Origin: JAEYFP01 sp964579795
GTDB taxonomy: Bacteria > Bacillota > Clostridia > Lachnospirales > Lachnospiraceae
NCBI GenBank assembly: GCA_964579795.1
Contig: CAZOHM010000010.1
Span: forward strand, 1-64,000
Length of the DNA: 64,000 nt
Direction: 5' to 3'
The translations under genes were made by a program, and so were the position numbers. This document shows, one piece after another, positions 42,282 through 51,543 of this stretch (positions are counted from its first letter, which is position 1; every line of letters starts with the position of its first letter). The notes below the pieces were generated by a model. It was not told where the DNA came from. It was given only the letters and a program-made list of their open reading frames with translations, and did not search any database.

Positions 42282-43160
42282 ATGAATCTGACTGAATTCA
42301 GAAAGGCATTTAATGACCGAAACATATCTTTTACCCTCGAAGACTATTCCATTTCTGCATTGAATATTGTCTTTGAGAAATTTCTTCGTTCTATTCCAAT
42401 GCACAGTCACAGCAGCAACAGCTATGAGATTCATTACATTGCATACGGAAAAGGATTTGTCACAATCGAAGGTAAGGATTACGAAGTCAGCCCGAACACG
42501 CTTTATATTACCGGTCCTCACATTGAGCATTCACAAATTCCCGCTCCCGAGGATCCAATGGCAGAATATTGTGTATATCTTCGTCTGGAAGAGAAAATAC
42601 CCGGGAAGAAAAAAGATAAAAAGAAGCAGCTTGTCCGTGCATTTACTGATGTACCCTTTTGGTTTGGTCAGGACAGTCACAATGTTCACACAATTATGCA
42701 ATCTTTGTTTGGTGAACTGGAAAATGAGTATCCGGGTTATCAGATTCAGATAGAAACTCTACTGCAACAGCTTCTTGTTGCCATCGTCCGAAATTATTCC
42801 TTTTCAAGAGATACTGTTCAGGCTTATGAAGCACAGATTTTAAATGATAATCAATATCTGGTAATTGAAGAATGCTTTTTATACGAGTATAATACGCTGA
42901 CGCTCGTAGAACTGTCAGACAGACTTGGACTGAGTGTCCGGCAGACAGAACGTCTTTTGCAAAAGCATTATGGCAAAACCTTTTTAAGCAAAAAGACAGA
43001 GGCAAAAATGTCTGCCGCTGTCTTATTACTTAGAAATCCATTAAAAAGTATCACTGAAATCGCTGAAGAGCTTGGATATTCCTCTGTAGAGCACTTCTCA
43101 AGTGCATTCCGACGCTACTATCAGATCAGTGCGCGCGATTATCGAAAAATTAAAATATAA
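42282..43160 (+). CDS. AraC-family regulator with N-terminal cupin
   Basis: Regulator of 292 residues. The cupin-like sensor half (PMHSHSSNSYEIHYIAYGKG, about 35-110) is followed by a helical linker and two C-terminal helix-turn-helix motifs (TLVELSDRLGLSVRQTERLLQ and SITEIAEELGYSSVEHFSSAFRRYY). ATG at 42282 follows GGAGG. It probably controls the divergent dehydrogenase and reductase genes in response to a sugar or polyol. It ends one base before the convergent chemoreceptor gene. Confidence 0.92.
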   Translation: MNLTEFRKAFNDRNISFTLEDYSISALNIVFEKFLRSIPMHSHSSNSYEIHYIAYGKGFVTIEGKDYEVSPNTLYITGPHIEHSQIPAPEDPMAEYCVYLRLEEKIPGKKKDKKKQLVRAFTDVPFWFGQDSHNVHTIMQSLFGELENEYPGYQIQIETLLQQLLVAIVRNYSFSRDTVQAYEAQILNDNQYLVIEECFLYEYNTLTLVELSDRLGLSVRQTERLLQKHYGKTFLSKKTEAKMSAAVLLLRNPLKSITEIAEELGYSSVEHFSSAFRRYYQISARDYRKIKI

Positions 43161-43161
43161 C

Positions 43162-44940
43162 CTATTCACTCTGTTCGCGTTTCAACCGGAACTCAAGAAC
43201 TACCTCATGCAGCTCCTGTGCAAGTGTCTCCAAATCTCCTGCTGTCCTCGAAACCTCCTGTAGACTGCCTGTCTCTCCCTCTACAGTTTTTGCAATATCC
43301 ACTGTTGCAACAGTGTTCTGCTCAATCGTTTCTGTAATACTTCTGACACTCTCTGTTACATATTGCACCATCTGACTCATTTCATCCATGCAGGCAGCAA
43401 TATTCTGCACATCCTCATTAACAACAAGTGTTCCTTCTCGAATGTCACGAAAGCTTTCCTGTGTCACATTTGCAAGTTCATTGCTTTTATCGAGCTGTGA
43501 TAGACCTGCCTGCATTTTATCTGTCATCTGAACAACATTTCCCTGCACCTGTTCGATAATACAGCCTATGCGATTAGCTGCAGTCTGAGTATCATCTGCC
43601 AGCTTTTTAATTTCTGTTGCAACTACCGCAAATCCTCGTCCAGCCTCACCTGCTCTTGCTGCCTCAATAGAAGCATTTAAGGAAAGCAGTGTTGTCTGCG
43701 CTGAAATATTGCCAATTGATTCGATGATTGTATTCATTTCCTGCGTACTTGTATGCAACTCACCTGCGACAATCGAAAGCTGACTCATAATCTGATTGAC
43801 CGCAGAGAGCTGTGTTGCATATTGCTTAATATCCTCGCTGCCCTTTTGAGCTCTTTCCATGGAAATATCTGCATTTTCGCTAATACGTTTTACACCAGCA
43901 GAAATTTTATTTGAAACAGTCTCCATATCCGATACTTGTTTTAAAGTTTCTTCTGTCATCTGGTTCTGTCTCTCCATCGACTGAGACATCTGTTCAATAG
44001 AGCGGGAAACCTCCATGCTCCCCTTGGAATTTATATCCACACTTTCACTAACTACCTGTGTAGAATGATCAATTTCATTTGTAACCCGTACCATCTTTCC
44101 GATAATTCTGCGAAGACTGTTGCTCATATTATCAAATGCAATCGAAAGCTCTTTAATTTCATCATTCGAATGTATTACAATATTTTCCCGTGAAAGATCG
44201 CCTTTAGCCACAACAGATATTTCATCCTTTAGACTTCTGACTCTTCTTGTAATTCCCCTTACTACATATGTACACCAGATTGTACTGAACACAAGCAATA
44301 TCAGGAATACGACACCAACAATGATGATTGTCCTGGTAAAGCTATGATTTACCTGCTTCTGTACCACTTCACTTCGATCGACCTCCATTGTAATCAAGCT
44401 TCCACAGTAATTTGATATTGATACATTGAGTGTAGACAGCTCCTGAATTTTGGTTGTAATATCTGGGTCAAGTGTTGGATAACATCCATCAGCTCCAAGA
44501 CTCACTATCTCGTTTAATTTTGTCTGATAGTCTGTCAGTGGCGTTCTGATAGAAACAATCATACCCTGATTACCTTGAAACGCAACATCCGATCCAATAC
44601 TCTCCGATATTTCATCAAGATTCGCTAACATTGTTTCTACAATTTCAATTTCGCCGGACTCTTCTACATTTTTGTTCATCATGCAAAGACTCATCAGCCT
44701 GTTTGGCTGTGCGGAAATTTCTGTTTTAATATAGTTAATCCTGTTTACGTTTTCAAGCACATTCTGATATTCTCGATTGTAACCAAAAGATTTTGACATA
44801 AAAACAATAAATAATACAAGAATACAAAACATTGTAATCCCATATACTCCAAGTACTTTAGCAGAAATGCTTTTCATAAAACCAAACCGATTAAATGCAT
44901 ACCGCAATGTTTCTTTTATCTTTTCAATCTTTGCCTTCAT
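43162..44940 (-). CDS. Methyl-accepting chemotaxis protein
   Basis: Chemoreceptor of 592 residues. Membrane helix 1 is at about 27-49, followed by an extracellular four-helix-type sensor domain (about 50-205), helix 2 at about 209-232, a HAMP domain (about 233-285) and the cytoplasmic signalling coiled coil with the conserved tip IEAARAGEAGRGFAVVATEI. It lies 19 bases after fucU in the sugar-importer operon, which suggests that its signal is the sugar bound by the importer's lipoprotein. It also implies that the organism is motile or was. Confidence 0.94.
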   Translation of the reverse strand: MKAKIEKIKETLRYAFNRFGFMKSISAKVLGVYGITMFCILVLFIVFMSKSFGYNREYQNVLENVNRINYIKTEISAQPNRLMSLCMMNKNVEESGEIEIVETMLANLDEISESIGSDVAFQGNQGMIVSIRTPLTDYQTKLNEIVSLGADGCYPTLDPDITTKIQELSTLNVSISNYCGSLITMEVDRSEVVQKQVNHSFTRTIIIVGVVFLILLVFSTIWCTYVVRGITRRVRSLKDEISVVAKGDLSRENIVIHSNDEIKELSIAFDNMSNSLRRIIGKMVRVTNEIDHSTQVVSESVDINSKGSMEVSRSIEQMSQSMERQNQMTEETLKQVSDMETVSNKISAGVKRISENADISMERAQKGSEDIKQYATQLSAVNQIMSQLSIVAGELHTSTQEMNTIIESIGNISAQTTLLSLNASIEAARAGEAGRGFAVVATEIKKLADDTQTAANRIGCIIEQVQGNVVQMTDKMQAGLSQLDKSNELANVTQESFRDIREGTLVVNEDVQNIAACMDEMSQMVQYVTESVRSITETIEQNTVATVDIAKTVEGETGSLQEVSRTAGDLETLAQELHEVVLEFRLKREQSE

Positions 44941-44959
44941 ACCTTCTCCCGTCAGTCAG

Positions 44960-45400
44960 TTAGTCTACAACAACGCCCTTCTGCAGCATAACATTTGCAT
45001 ACAATGCAGATTCACCTGTTGCAATAATGGCATAGGCCGACTTTGCTTCCTCATAAAAAGAAAAACGTTCAATATTTCCAACTACTTTTTCGCCTCTATT
45101 ATCATATTTCTTTACAATTGCTTTATACTCATCCCAAATAGGCGTTTCCACAGGATCCCCTTTCATGACCTCCATCAGATTTACTGGATGCTCAACATAA
45201 GAATCAAGTGGAAAAACCTGCAAAATTGCATCAAGAATTTCCGGTACACCATGTCCGTCACAACGAATTACGATAGCATTCTTTCCCATCGATTCTGCTG
45301 GAAAATTTCCATCAGAAATAATTAATCTGTCACTGTGTCCCATTTCACATAAAACCTTTAATAATTCCGGTGATAATATTTTTGGTATTCCTTTTAACAT
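44960..45400 (-). CDS. fucU: L-fucose mutarotase FucU (RbsD/FucU family)
   Basis: Small cytoplasmic enzyme of 146 residues that interconverts sugar anomers. The family motif GHSDRLIISDGNFPAES (catalytic H22 and D24) opens the protein, and the Tyr and Lys residues of the C-terminal half (EEAKSAYAIIATGE, ALYANVMLQKG) fit FucU more than RbsD. The presence of fucI and a kinase of the same pathway nearby supports fucose. ATG at 45400 follows GGAGGAG. Confidence 0.92.
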   Translation of the reverse strand: MLKGIPKILSPELLKVLCEMGHSDRLIISDGNFPAESMGKNAIVIRCDGHGVPEILDAILQVFPLDSYVEHPVNLMEVMKGDPVETPIWDEYKAIVKKYDNRGEKVVGNIERFSFYEEAKSAYAIIATGESALYANVMLQKGVVVD

Positions 45401-45438
45401 TGTAGTCTCCTCCATTTATAATTTGATAAACGACCATT

Positions 45439-45470
45439 CGGGCATACCAAAGTTACCCCTGATACGCCCG
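45439..45470 (-). other. Intercistronic hairpin between binding protein and fucU
   Basis: CGGGC-TA-C (45470-45461 on the minus strand) pairs with G-TA-GCCCG (45448-45439) around a 12-base loop, without a T run. Such hairpins after binding-protein genes often protect the upstream mRNA and raise its level over the rest of the operon. Confidence 0.45.
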
Positions 45471-45516
45471 TCCGGTTCTTGATATTAACTTACAAATACA
45501 TTTTTACAAATAATGT

Positions 45517-46698
45517 TTAGTCGTAAAGGTTTGGAGAAATCTCTGCGCTGTCCATGTTTTCTGATGTATACCACTGGCATCCAGTATCAACATCTGAAAC
45601 TGGCTTGCCACTTGCTGCATCATAAAGAGCCTGAACAAGAGCTTCACCCATAGCTACAGGAGCCTGTGTAACAGCACCTACAAATGTGCCATCCTTAACT
45701 GCTGCTTTGATAACTGCGCCTGAGTCGAATGCAACACCAACGATCTTGCCTTCGCCTGTACCAAACTTCTTAAGGTTTTCATTAGCTGTTACCATAGCCT
45801 CGCCTGAATGCTGGTTTGAACCATAGATAGCAATTGTGTCTGCCTTGTTAAGCAGAGTCTGGCAATCGATTGATGAAAGTTCTGAAGTAACCTGTGCAGG
45901 TACTAATACTTCCATAACTACATCAGCGCCATCTGTCTTCTCACATTTTGCATCTGATACATACTTGTCATTTCCTTCAACGTTTACAGTCTTTCCATCA
46001 GCTGTAACTAATTCGCCCATCTTGTCGATGAAACCTAAACCACGGTTAACGATAGATTCTGATGTTGCATCCTGTCCAAGAACACCAATTCTTACTGGTG
46101 CTGAAGCGCCAGCAACCTGATCTTTGATAACTTTGTACATTTCTTCTGCTGCGATTTCACCAGCTGCATAGTTATCTGTTGCACAATTTGCAAGTACAGC
46201 GCCTTCTGGAGCATCAGGAACACCTGAGTCAAATCCGATAATAGGAATACCTGAATCCATAGCTGTCTGAATAGCATCAAGACATGCACTTGTATCAAGT
46301 GCTGCAAGACCGATAGCATTTGGCTGAGCATTGATAGCACTGTTAAGCATCTGAACCTGATCAGCGATATCTGATTCTGAGTTAGGTCCTACAAAGTTGA
46401 TTGTCACACCAAGCTCTGTTGCTTTGTTGTTTGCACCAAGCAAAACTGCCTGCCAATACTGATGCTGAAAGCCCTTTGATACGATTTCAAACTTCATATC
46501 TCCTGCTGCAGGTGCTGCTGCGTCTGCTGCTGGTGCTTCCTCTGCTGTATCCTCTGCAGGTGCTGCTTCCTCTGCTGCTGGTGCTGCTTCCTCTGTTGCT
46601 GCTGGTGCTGCTTCTTCTGTTGCTGCTGAACCACAACCAGCTAACAGTGTTGCTACCATTGCTACTGAAAGTAGCGATGCCAATACTTTCTTCTTCAT
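45517..46698 (-). CDS. Sugar-binding lipoprotein of ABC importer (probably L-fucose)
   Basis: Extracellular substrate-binding protein of 393 residues. A lipoprotein signal ends in LLAGC with lipidated Cys22, followed by a linker of about 45 residues made almost only of Ala, Glu and Pro, then a RbsB-type periplasmic-binding fold (EIVSKGFQHQYWQAVLLGAN, IPIIGFDSGVPD). The linker would hold the domain off the membrane and through the wall. It is the fourth gene of the importer operon, and is followed by a hairpin and fucU. Fucose specificity is inferred from neighbours. Confidence 0.93.
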   Translation of the reverse strand: MKKKVLASLLSVAMVATLLAGCGSAATEEAAPAATEEAAPAAEEAAPAEDTAEEAPAADAAAPAAGDMKFEIVSKGFQHQYWQAVLLGANNKATELGVTINFVGPNSESDIADQVQMLNSAINAQPNAIGLAALDTSACLDAIQTAMDSGIPIIGFDSGVPDAPEGAVLANCATDNYAAGEIAAEEMYKVIKDQVAGASAPVRIGVLGQDATSESIVNRGLGFIDKMGELVTADGKTVNVEGNDKYVSDAKCEKTDGADVVMEVLVPAQVTSELSSIDCQTLLNKADTIAIYGSNQHSGEAMVTANENLKKFGTGEGKIVGVAFDSGAVIKAAVKDGTFVGAVTQAPVAMGEALVQALYDAASGKPVSDVDTGCQWYTSENMDSAEISPNLYD

Positions 46699-46789
46699 TA
46701 ATTTTTCCTCCTATAAAATATTGTTTATATGTAATCCACACTATTGTGGCACATACCAGAAATAAGTTGCATGTATTCCCGTTTAAGGT

Positions 46790-47788
46790 TTACGCAAGTT
46801 TTTTGTTCTTAATAACATCAATCCATACTGCACCAATCAATATAAGACCGGTAATAATCTGCTGCCAGTTGGCTTGTAATCCAATAAATGGAAGACCTGT
46901 TTTAAGCATAGACATAATGAATACACCAAGAAGCGTTCCTACAACAGAGCCAGCTCCACCAGTCATAGATGTTCCACCGATAATAGCTCCACCGATTGCA
47001 TCAAGTTCAAGTCCTGCGCCTGTACCAGGGGCAATTGCCTGAAATGTTGCTGCATATGCAATAGCTGCAAGCCCTGTAAAGAATCCTGAAATCACGTATG
47101 CAGAAATCTGATATTTTACAACATTCACGCCGGATAATCTTGTTGCTTCTTTGTTACTTCCTATAGCAATAATGTAACGACCAATCTTGCTCTTGTTTAA
47201 AACAATTGACATCACAATTACAAGAATAATTACCCATATAAATCCAAGCGGAAACTTCACAGCACCAATATCAATCTTGAAAATATTTCTAAACCAGCCC
47301 TGTGCCGAGCCTGCTGGCGGCCATGTAATAGAAATACCTCCTGTAAATATGGAGCCAAGACCTCTTACGACCATCATCGTTCCAAGTGTTGCAATGAATG
47401 GCGGCAGATTAAATACTGCTACAAGAACACCATTGATTAGTCCGAATATCATAGCTACAATAATCGACACTAAAATACCAACAACAACCGGTGCTCCCTT
47501 TTGAGTGATCAGATATCCACCGAGTAGACCATAGCAAATCATACCTGTACCGATAGACAAATCAACACCGCCGGTAATCAGCGCAAATGTAACACCAATT
47601 GCCATGAACGTAATATAATAAGAATAATCAAAAATACTTAAAATTGTTGCATAAGTCCTAAATGGAGGACTCATAATACAGAAGAAGGCAAACAATACAG
47701 CCAGTACAAGAACAACTACAACCTTCTGCACACCGATCGCTTTGACAATCGGATTATTTGTAAATGCATTTCCCTGTTTCTTTGACAT
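46790..47788 (-). CDS. Sugar ABC importer permease (second)
   Basis: RbsC-type permease of 332 residues with about nine or ten membrane helices. The family loop TRLSGVNVVKYQISAYVISG, which contacts the ATPase, and IGGTSMTGGAGSVVGTLLGV are present. It differs clearly from the other permease of the operon but belongs to the same family, so the transporter may use a heterodimer. It lies 12 bases after the ATPase. Confidence 0.94.
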   Translation of the reverse strand: MSKKQGNAFTNNPIVKAIGVQKVVVVLVLAVLFAFFCIMSPPFRTYATILSIFDYSYYITFMAIGVTFALITGGVDLSIGTGMICYGLLGGYLITQKGAPVVVGILVSIIVAMIFGLINGVLVAVFNLPPFIATLGTMMVVRGLGSIFTGGISITWPPAGSAQGWFRNIFKIDIGAVKFPLGFIWVIILVIVMSIVLNKSKIGRYIIAIGSNKEATRLSGVNVVKYQISAYVISGFFTGLAAIAYAATFQAIAPGTGAGLELDAIGGAIIGGTSMTGGAGSVVGTLLGVFIMSMLKTGLPFIGLQANWQQIITGLILIGAVWIDVIKNKKLA

Positions 47789-47800
47789 TGCTCTCTCCTC

Positions 47801-49294
47801 CTACTTTCTAAGTGTTGCCGCATGCATAATGTTTTCCTGTGTTGCTTCAGAAATATTAATCTCGCCGGTTTTTCTGCCCTCACACATAACAACAATACGG
47901 TCACTCATTCTTAATATTTCAGTCATTTCAGAGGAAATCATAATGATTGACTTTCCTTCTGATGCAAGCTTGTTCATCAAATGATAAATCTCACTCTTCG
48001 CACCTACATCAATACCTCTTGTTGGCTCATCAAAAATCAGGATATCGCAGTCCTTTACAAGCCACTTTGCAATAACAACCTTCTGCTGATTACCACCTGA
48101 TAAGTTCACTATTAACTGTTCAACACTTGGAGTCTTTGTCTTCAAACTATCTACATACTCCTGTGCGACTTTCCGTTCTTTCTTTTTATCAATGAATACT
48201 CCCTTCATAAAATCTTTAAGGCAAGCCATTGTAGAATTCTCTGCAACTGATTTTCCAACAACAAGACCATATCTCTTTCTATCCTCTGAAAGATACCCGA
48301 TTCCATGTCTTACAGCGTCTTGTGGATCCTTGATATCAACCTTTTGACCATTAATATAGATATCACCGCTTTCCTTCGGGTCAGCGCCAAACAATGCTCT
48401 TGCTGTTTCTGTTCTTCCTGCGCCCATCAATCCGGAGAATCCAAGTATTTCGCCTTTATGAAGTTCAAAACTGATATCCTGTACCATCTTTCCTGCATTG
48501 AGATGTTCAACCTTCAGCACAACCGGTGCATCCTTTGGAACAGCGCTTTCCGTCTTAGGATCTTCATAAATAACACGTCCAACCATCATGTTGATGATAT
48601 CGTCCTTTGTGCAATCCTCTGTAATCAGTGTTCCAACATATGCACCATCTCGCATAACCGTTACACGGTCCGTAATAACCTTGATTTCATCCATTCTGTG
48701 AGAAATATATACGATACCAAGCTGCTTTTCTCTTAAGTCTCGAATGATTTTGAACAGTTCATCAATTTCTGCCTCAGTAAGTGCAGCCGACGGTTCATCA
48801 AAAACGATTACCTTCGCATCATGTGAAATTGCTTTTGCTATTTCACACATCTGCTGTTTTCCAACTGTCAAACGACTCATTGTTTCTGTCGGATCAATAT
48901 CAATATGAAGCTTATCAAAGAGTTTTTTAGCTTCTGCATTCATCTTGGCATCATCTATGATGCTACCATTCATGATTTCACGTCCTATAAAAATATTCTG
49001 TGCAACGGTCAAATGACCCATCATATTTAATTCCTGATGCACAATTACTATTCCAGCTGACTGTGCTTCTCTTGGATTGGAAAACTCTACTTCTTTTCCT
49101 TCATATATTATGCTTCCGCCATCCTTTGAATAAATTCCGGTCAGAACCTTCATCAGTGTTGATTTTCCGGCTCCGTTCTCGCCCATTAGTGCATGAACCT
49201 CACCTTTTTTGACATCCAGATTTACATGGTCAAGTGCATGTACACCGGGAAATGACTTATCTATTTCTTTCATCTGTAAAATTACTTCGCCCAT
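47801..49294 (-). CDS. Sugar ABC importer ATPase (RbsA/MglA type)
   Basis: Double ATPase of 497 residues. The first domain has Walker A GENGAGKST and signature LTVGKQQMCEIAKA. The second has the degenerate P-loop GLMGAGRTE and signature NLSGGNQQKVVIAKW with Walker B LIFDEPTRGID, the usual asymmetry of this family. ATG at 49294 follows AAGGTG. It lies between the two permease genes. Confidence 0.95.
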   Translation of the reverse strand: MGEVILQMKEIDKSFPGVHALDHVNLDVKKGEVHALMGENGAGKSTLMKVLTGIYSKDGGSIIYEGKEVEFSNPREAQSAGIVIVHQELNMMGHLTVAQNIFIGREIMNGSIIDDAKMNAEAKKLFDKLHIDIDPTETMSRLTVGKQQMCEIAKAISHDAKVIVFDEPSAALTEAEIDELFKIIRDLREKQLGIVYISHRMDEIKVITDRVTVMRDGAYVGTLITEDCTKDDIINMMVGRVIYEDPKTESAVPKDAPVVLKVEHLNAGKMVQDISFELHKGEILGFSGLMGAGRTETARALFGADPKESGDIYINGQKVDIKDPQDAVRHGIGYLSEDRKRYGLVVGKSVAENSTMACLKDFMKGVFIDKKKERKVAQEYVDSLKTKTPSVEQLIVNLSGGNQQKVVIAKWLVKDCDILIFDEPTRGIDVGAKSEIYHLMNKLASEGKSIIMISSEMTEILRMSDRIVVMCEGRKTGEINISEATQENIMHAATLRK

Positions 49295-49324
49295 TTCTTC
49301 ACCTTCCATTCTCTCTGAACACGA

Positions 49325-50308
49325 TTAATTTTTCCTTTTCTTACTGCGGATATCAGCATATACAGCTATTAACACAATGATACCGGTTAAAACATACTGA
49401 TAATCTTTCTGGAAGCCCATTGCAAGAATACCTTCTTGTAAAAGTGAAATAATCATAACACCGATAAATGTACCTCCTATGGAAGCAATACCACCTGCCA
49501 TAGATGTACCTCCCATAACACAGCTTGCAATTGCCTCATTATTAAACGTATCACCAAGTCCAGGCTGTACTGTTGTATATGCACCTACATAGAATATTGC
49601 TGCAATACCTGCAAGTGTTCCGCAGATAATATATGCAATCATTTCCCATTTTTTAACGTTAACGCCTGATAGTCTGACTGCTTCTCTGTTATCACCAATA
49701 CATAATATGTAACGTCCGATTCTTGTCTTATTCAGTACGATAGCGCAAATCACTGATGCGATAATTAAAACAAGTAATCCTGTTGGAAGCTGTGTCGTAC
49801 CCACTCTAATTTTAACAAGATTCTTATACCACCCTCCAGGCTGTGTAGACTGTGGCCAGCTGACAGACTGAATTTTGGTAAATACAGAGCCAACGCCCTT
49901 TGCTAACATCATAATTGCCATAGATGTTATGAATGACGGAAGACCCTTATATGCTACAAGCCATCCATTTAATACGCCGAATGCAAGTCCTACCAAAACA
50001 CTGACTACTAGACAAGTTCCAAGGGGAACTCCTGATTTAGTCAACATCTGTCCTGAAATCAATGCAGCACAGAACATTACCGGACCGATAGAAAAATCAA
50101 TTCCTCCTGTACCTATTACAAAAGTTACACCCAGTGCCAGAAACCCTAAAAAGTATGCATAATTCAAGGCGCTGAGAATTCTTGAATAGCTTAAAAACGT
50201 AGGACTCAAAATTGCAAACAGAACATACATCAACAATAATACACAGCAAAGCACGATTCTGTTAAATCCTATTTTTCTAACAATTGGGTTGTTTTTAATC
50301 TTCTCCAC
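49325..50308 (-). CDS. Sugar ABC importer permease (first gene of operon)
   Basis: RbsC-type permease of 327 residues with about ten helices. The ATPase-contact loop reads AVRLSGVNVKKWEMIAYIIC, with VMGGTSMAGGIASIGGTFIG near the C-terminus. First gene of the operon permease-ATPase-permease-lipoprotein-fucU-chemoreceptor; the promoter region upstream has a TATAAT with a weak -35 and a palindrome. Confidence 0.94.
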   Translation of the reverse strand: MEKIKNNPIVRKIGFNRIVLCCVLLLMYVLFAILSPTFLSYSRILSALNYAYFLGFLALGVTFVIGTGGIDFSIGPVMFCAALISGQMLTKSGVPLGTCLVVSVLVGLAFGVLNGWLVAYKGLPSFITSMAIMMLAKGVGSVFTKIQSVSWPQSTQPGGWYKNLVKIRVGTTQLPTGLLVLIIASVICAIVLNKTRIGRYILCIGDNREAVRLSGVNVKKWEMIAYIICGTLAGIAAIFYVGAYTTVQPGLGDTFNNEAIASCVMGGTSMAGGIASIGGTFIGVMIISLLQEGILAMGFQKDYQYVLTGIIVLIAVYADIRSKKRKN

Positions 50309-50358
50309 TTTTTCTTCCTCCTATATTTCTTACTTGCCACTTCACTGAATATGTGAAT

Positions 50359-50387
50359 ATTATATGACAAAAGAATGAATAATTTAA
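50359..50387 (-). promoter_or_regulatory. Candidate promoter of the fucose importer operon
   Basis: TATAAT (50364-50359) on the minus strand with TTAAAT (50387-50382) 17 bases upstream. A perfect -10 and poor -35 suggest dependence on an activator, such as the YesN-like regulator encoded upstream. Confidence 0.5.
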
Positions 50388-50443
50388 TAGAATATCTTCC
50401 ATGGAATGGTGAATATTTTACTTTTGGCGACCACTACATATTG

Positions 50444-50465
50444 TTTTGCAAAGATTTTTACAAAA
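50444..50465. promoter_or_regulatory. 22-bp near-perfect palindrome upstream of the importer operon
   Basis: TTTTGCAAA (50444-50452) and TTTACAAAA (50457-50465) match as inverted repeats at 8 of 9 positions around a 4-base centre. It lies about 57 bases upstream of the -35 of the importer promoter, a usual place for an activator, and touches the T run of the preceding terminator. Confidence 0.4.
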
Positions 50466-50506
50466 AAATCCACACAAAATGACATTTTTTTGTGTTATTT
50501 GTGTGG
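50462..50506 (-). terminator. Terminator after the three-component sensor operon
   Basis: CCACACAAA (50506-50498 on the minus strand) pairs perfectly with TTTGTGTGG (50478-50470), followed by A and seven T. It separates the sensor genes from the importer operon. Confidence 0.82.
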
Positions 50507-50565
50507 TTTTGTGTATATTTCTATATTCTGTAAGTATTTCTTTTGTTCACATTTTCAAAAGCATC

Positions 50566-51543
50566 TCAGTGGAAGGGAAACAGAAGTTCCTGATTTTCTT
50601 CTTTATACATTGCGTCCTTTGTAATTAAAACAGAACCGGAATCAATGTAAGATTCCACCTTTTCTCCTCTTGCAATCTTCGCAGCATTTTCGATTCCAAG
50701 ATACCCCATACTGAATGCCTTCTGCACAACAATTGCCTGAAACATTCCCTCTTCAAGTCTGCGTATCTCTTCTGTTGAATTATCAAAACCTACCATACGT
50801 ATCTTTCCGGACAATCCAAGCTCTTCAACCGCTCTTGCAGCACCAACAGCAGAATCCTCATTCATGCATGCCATAAATGTTATGTCAGGCTGCTTTAGCA
50901 GAAGTTCCTTTGTCTGTGTGTAACCGACATCCTGTATGGAATTACTGTATATCACATCAACAATCTGATTTTCGTATTTTCCGAGTCCTTCCCGAAACCC
51001 TCGTTCACGTTCCTCCGCTGTAGAAGAGTTTTTAACATGAGATACAATTGCAATTTTAGAATTCTCTGACAAATAAGGAAGCATCGGTTCCGTCATTTTT
51101 CTTCCAGCAGCTACATTATCCGTTGCAACACAAGCATCTTCAATTTCTTCATCAGTTTTGGAATCTATAAATACCAGTTTGATTCCGGCAGCCTTTACCG
51201 CTTGCAGTGCCTCACTGTTCTCGTCTCGAGATGCCGGAGAAACAACGATTACATCCGGTTTTTTTGCAATAGCATCATAAATCAGCTCATTCTGCTCCTG
51301 CACATGTATTTCATCAGTTGGCGAATTCACTTCAAGCCGCACATCATTTTCCTTTGCAGCCATCTCTGCACCCGACTGAATTGATGACCAGAAATCATTA
51401 ATAGCAATCTCTGTTTTAGGAATGTAAATGATATATACTGTTTTTTCTTCGCCGTGCGAAAAAATAAAAATACATATTACACTTACTATCGCAAGCAGAG
51501 CGATTGGAAGAATCAGTTTGCATTTACTTTTCACTGTTTTCAT
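50566..51543 (-). CDS. Membrane-anchored sugar-binding sensor protein
   Basis: RbsB/XylF-like binding protein of 325 residues. The N-terminus is a helix (about 9-28) without a lipobox or clear cleavage site, so it is probably a membrane anchor. The binding fold follows (IIYIPKTEIAINDFWSSIQS, PDVIVVSPASRDENSEAL, VGFDNSTEEIRRLEEG). It is encoded with a YesM-like kinase and YesN-like regulator and overlaps the kinase gene by 20 bases, which fits the XylFII-LytS-YesN type of three-component sugar sensor known in Clostridium. It would present bound sugar to the kinase. Confidence 0.88.
   Translation of the reverse strand: MKTVKSKCKLILPIALLAIVSVICIFIFSHGEEKTVYIIYIPKTEIAINDFWSSIQSGAEMAAKENDVRLEVNSPTDEIHVQEQNELIYDAIAKKPDVIVVSPASRDENSEALQAVKAAGIKLVFIDSKTDEEIEDACVATDNVAAGRKMTEPMLPYLSENSKIAIVSHVKNSSTAEERERGFREGLGKYENQIVDVIYSNSIQDVGYTQTKELLLKQPDITFMACMNEDSAVGAARAVEELGLSGKIRMVGFDNSTEEIRRLEEGMFQAIVVQKAFSMGYLGIENAAKIARGEKVESYIDSGSVLITKDAMYKEENQELLFPFH

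Noticed and set aside
46401..47042. Leucine-rich open frame opposite the sugar-binding lipoprotein
   Set aside because: It is the reverse complement of the Ala/Glu/Pro linker, where GCT-rich codons remove stops on the other strand.
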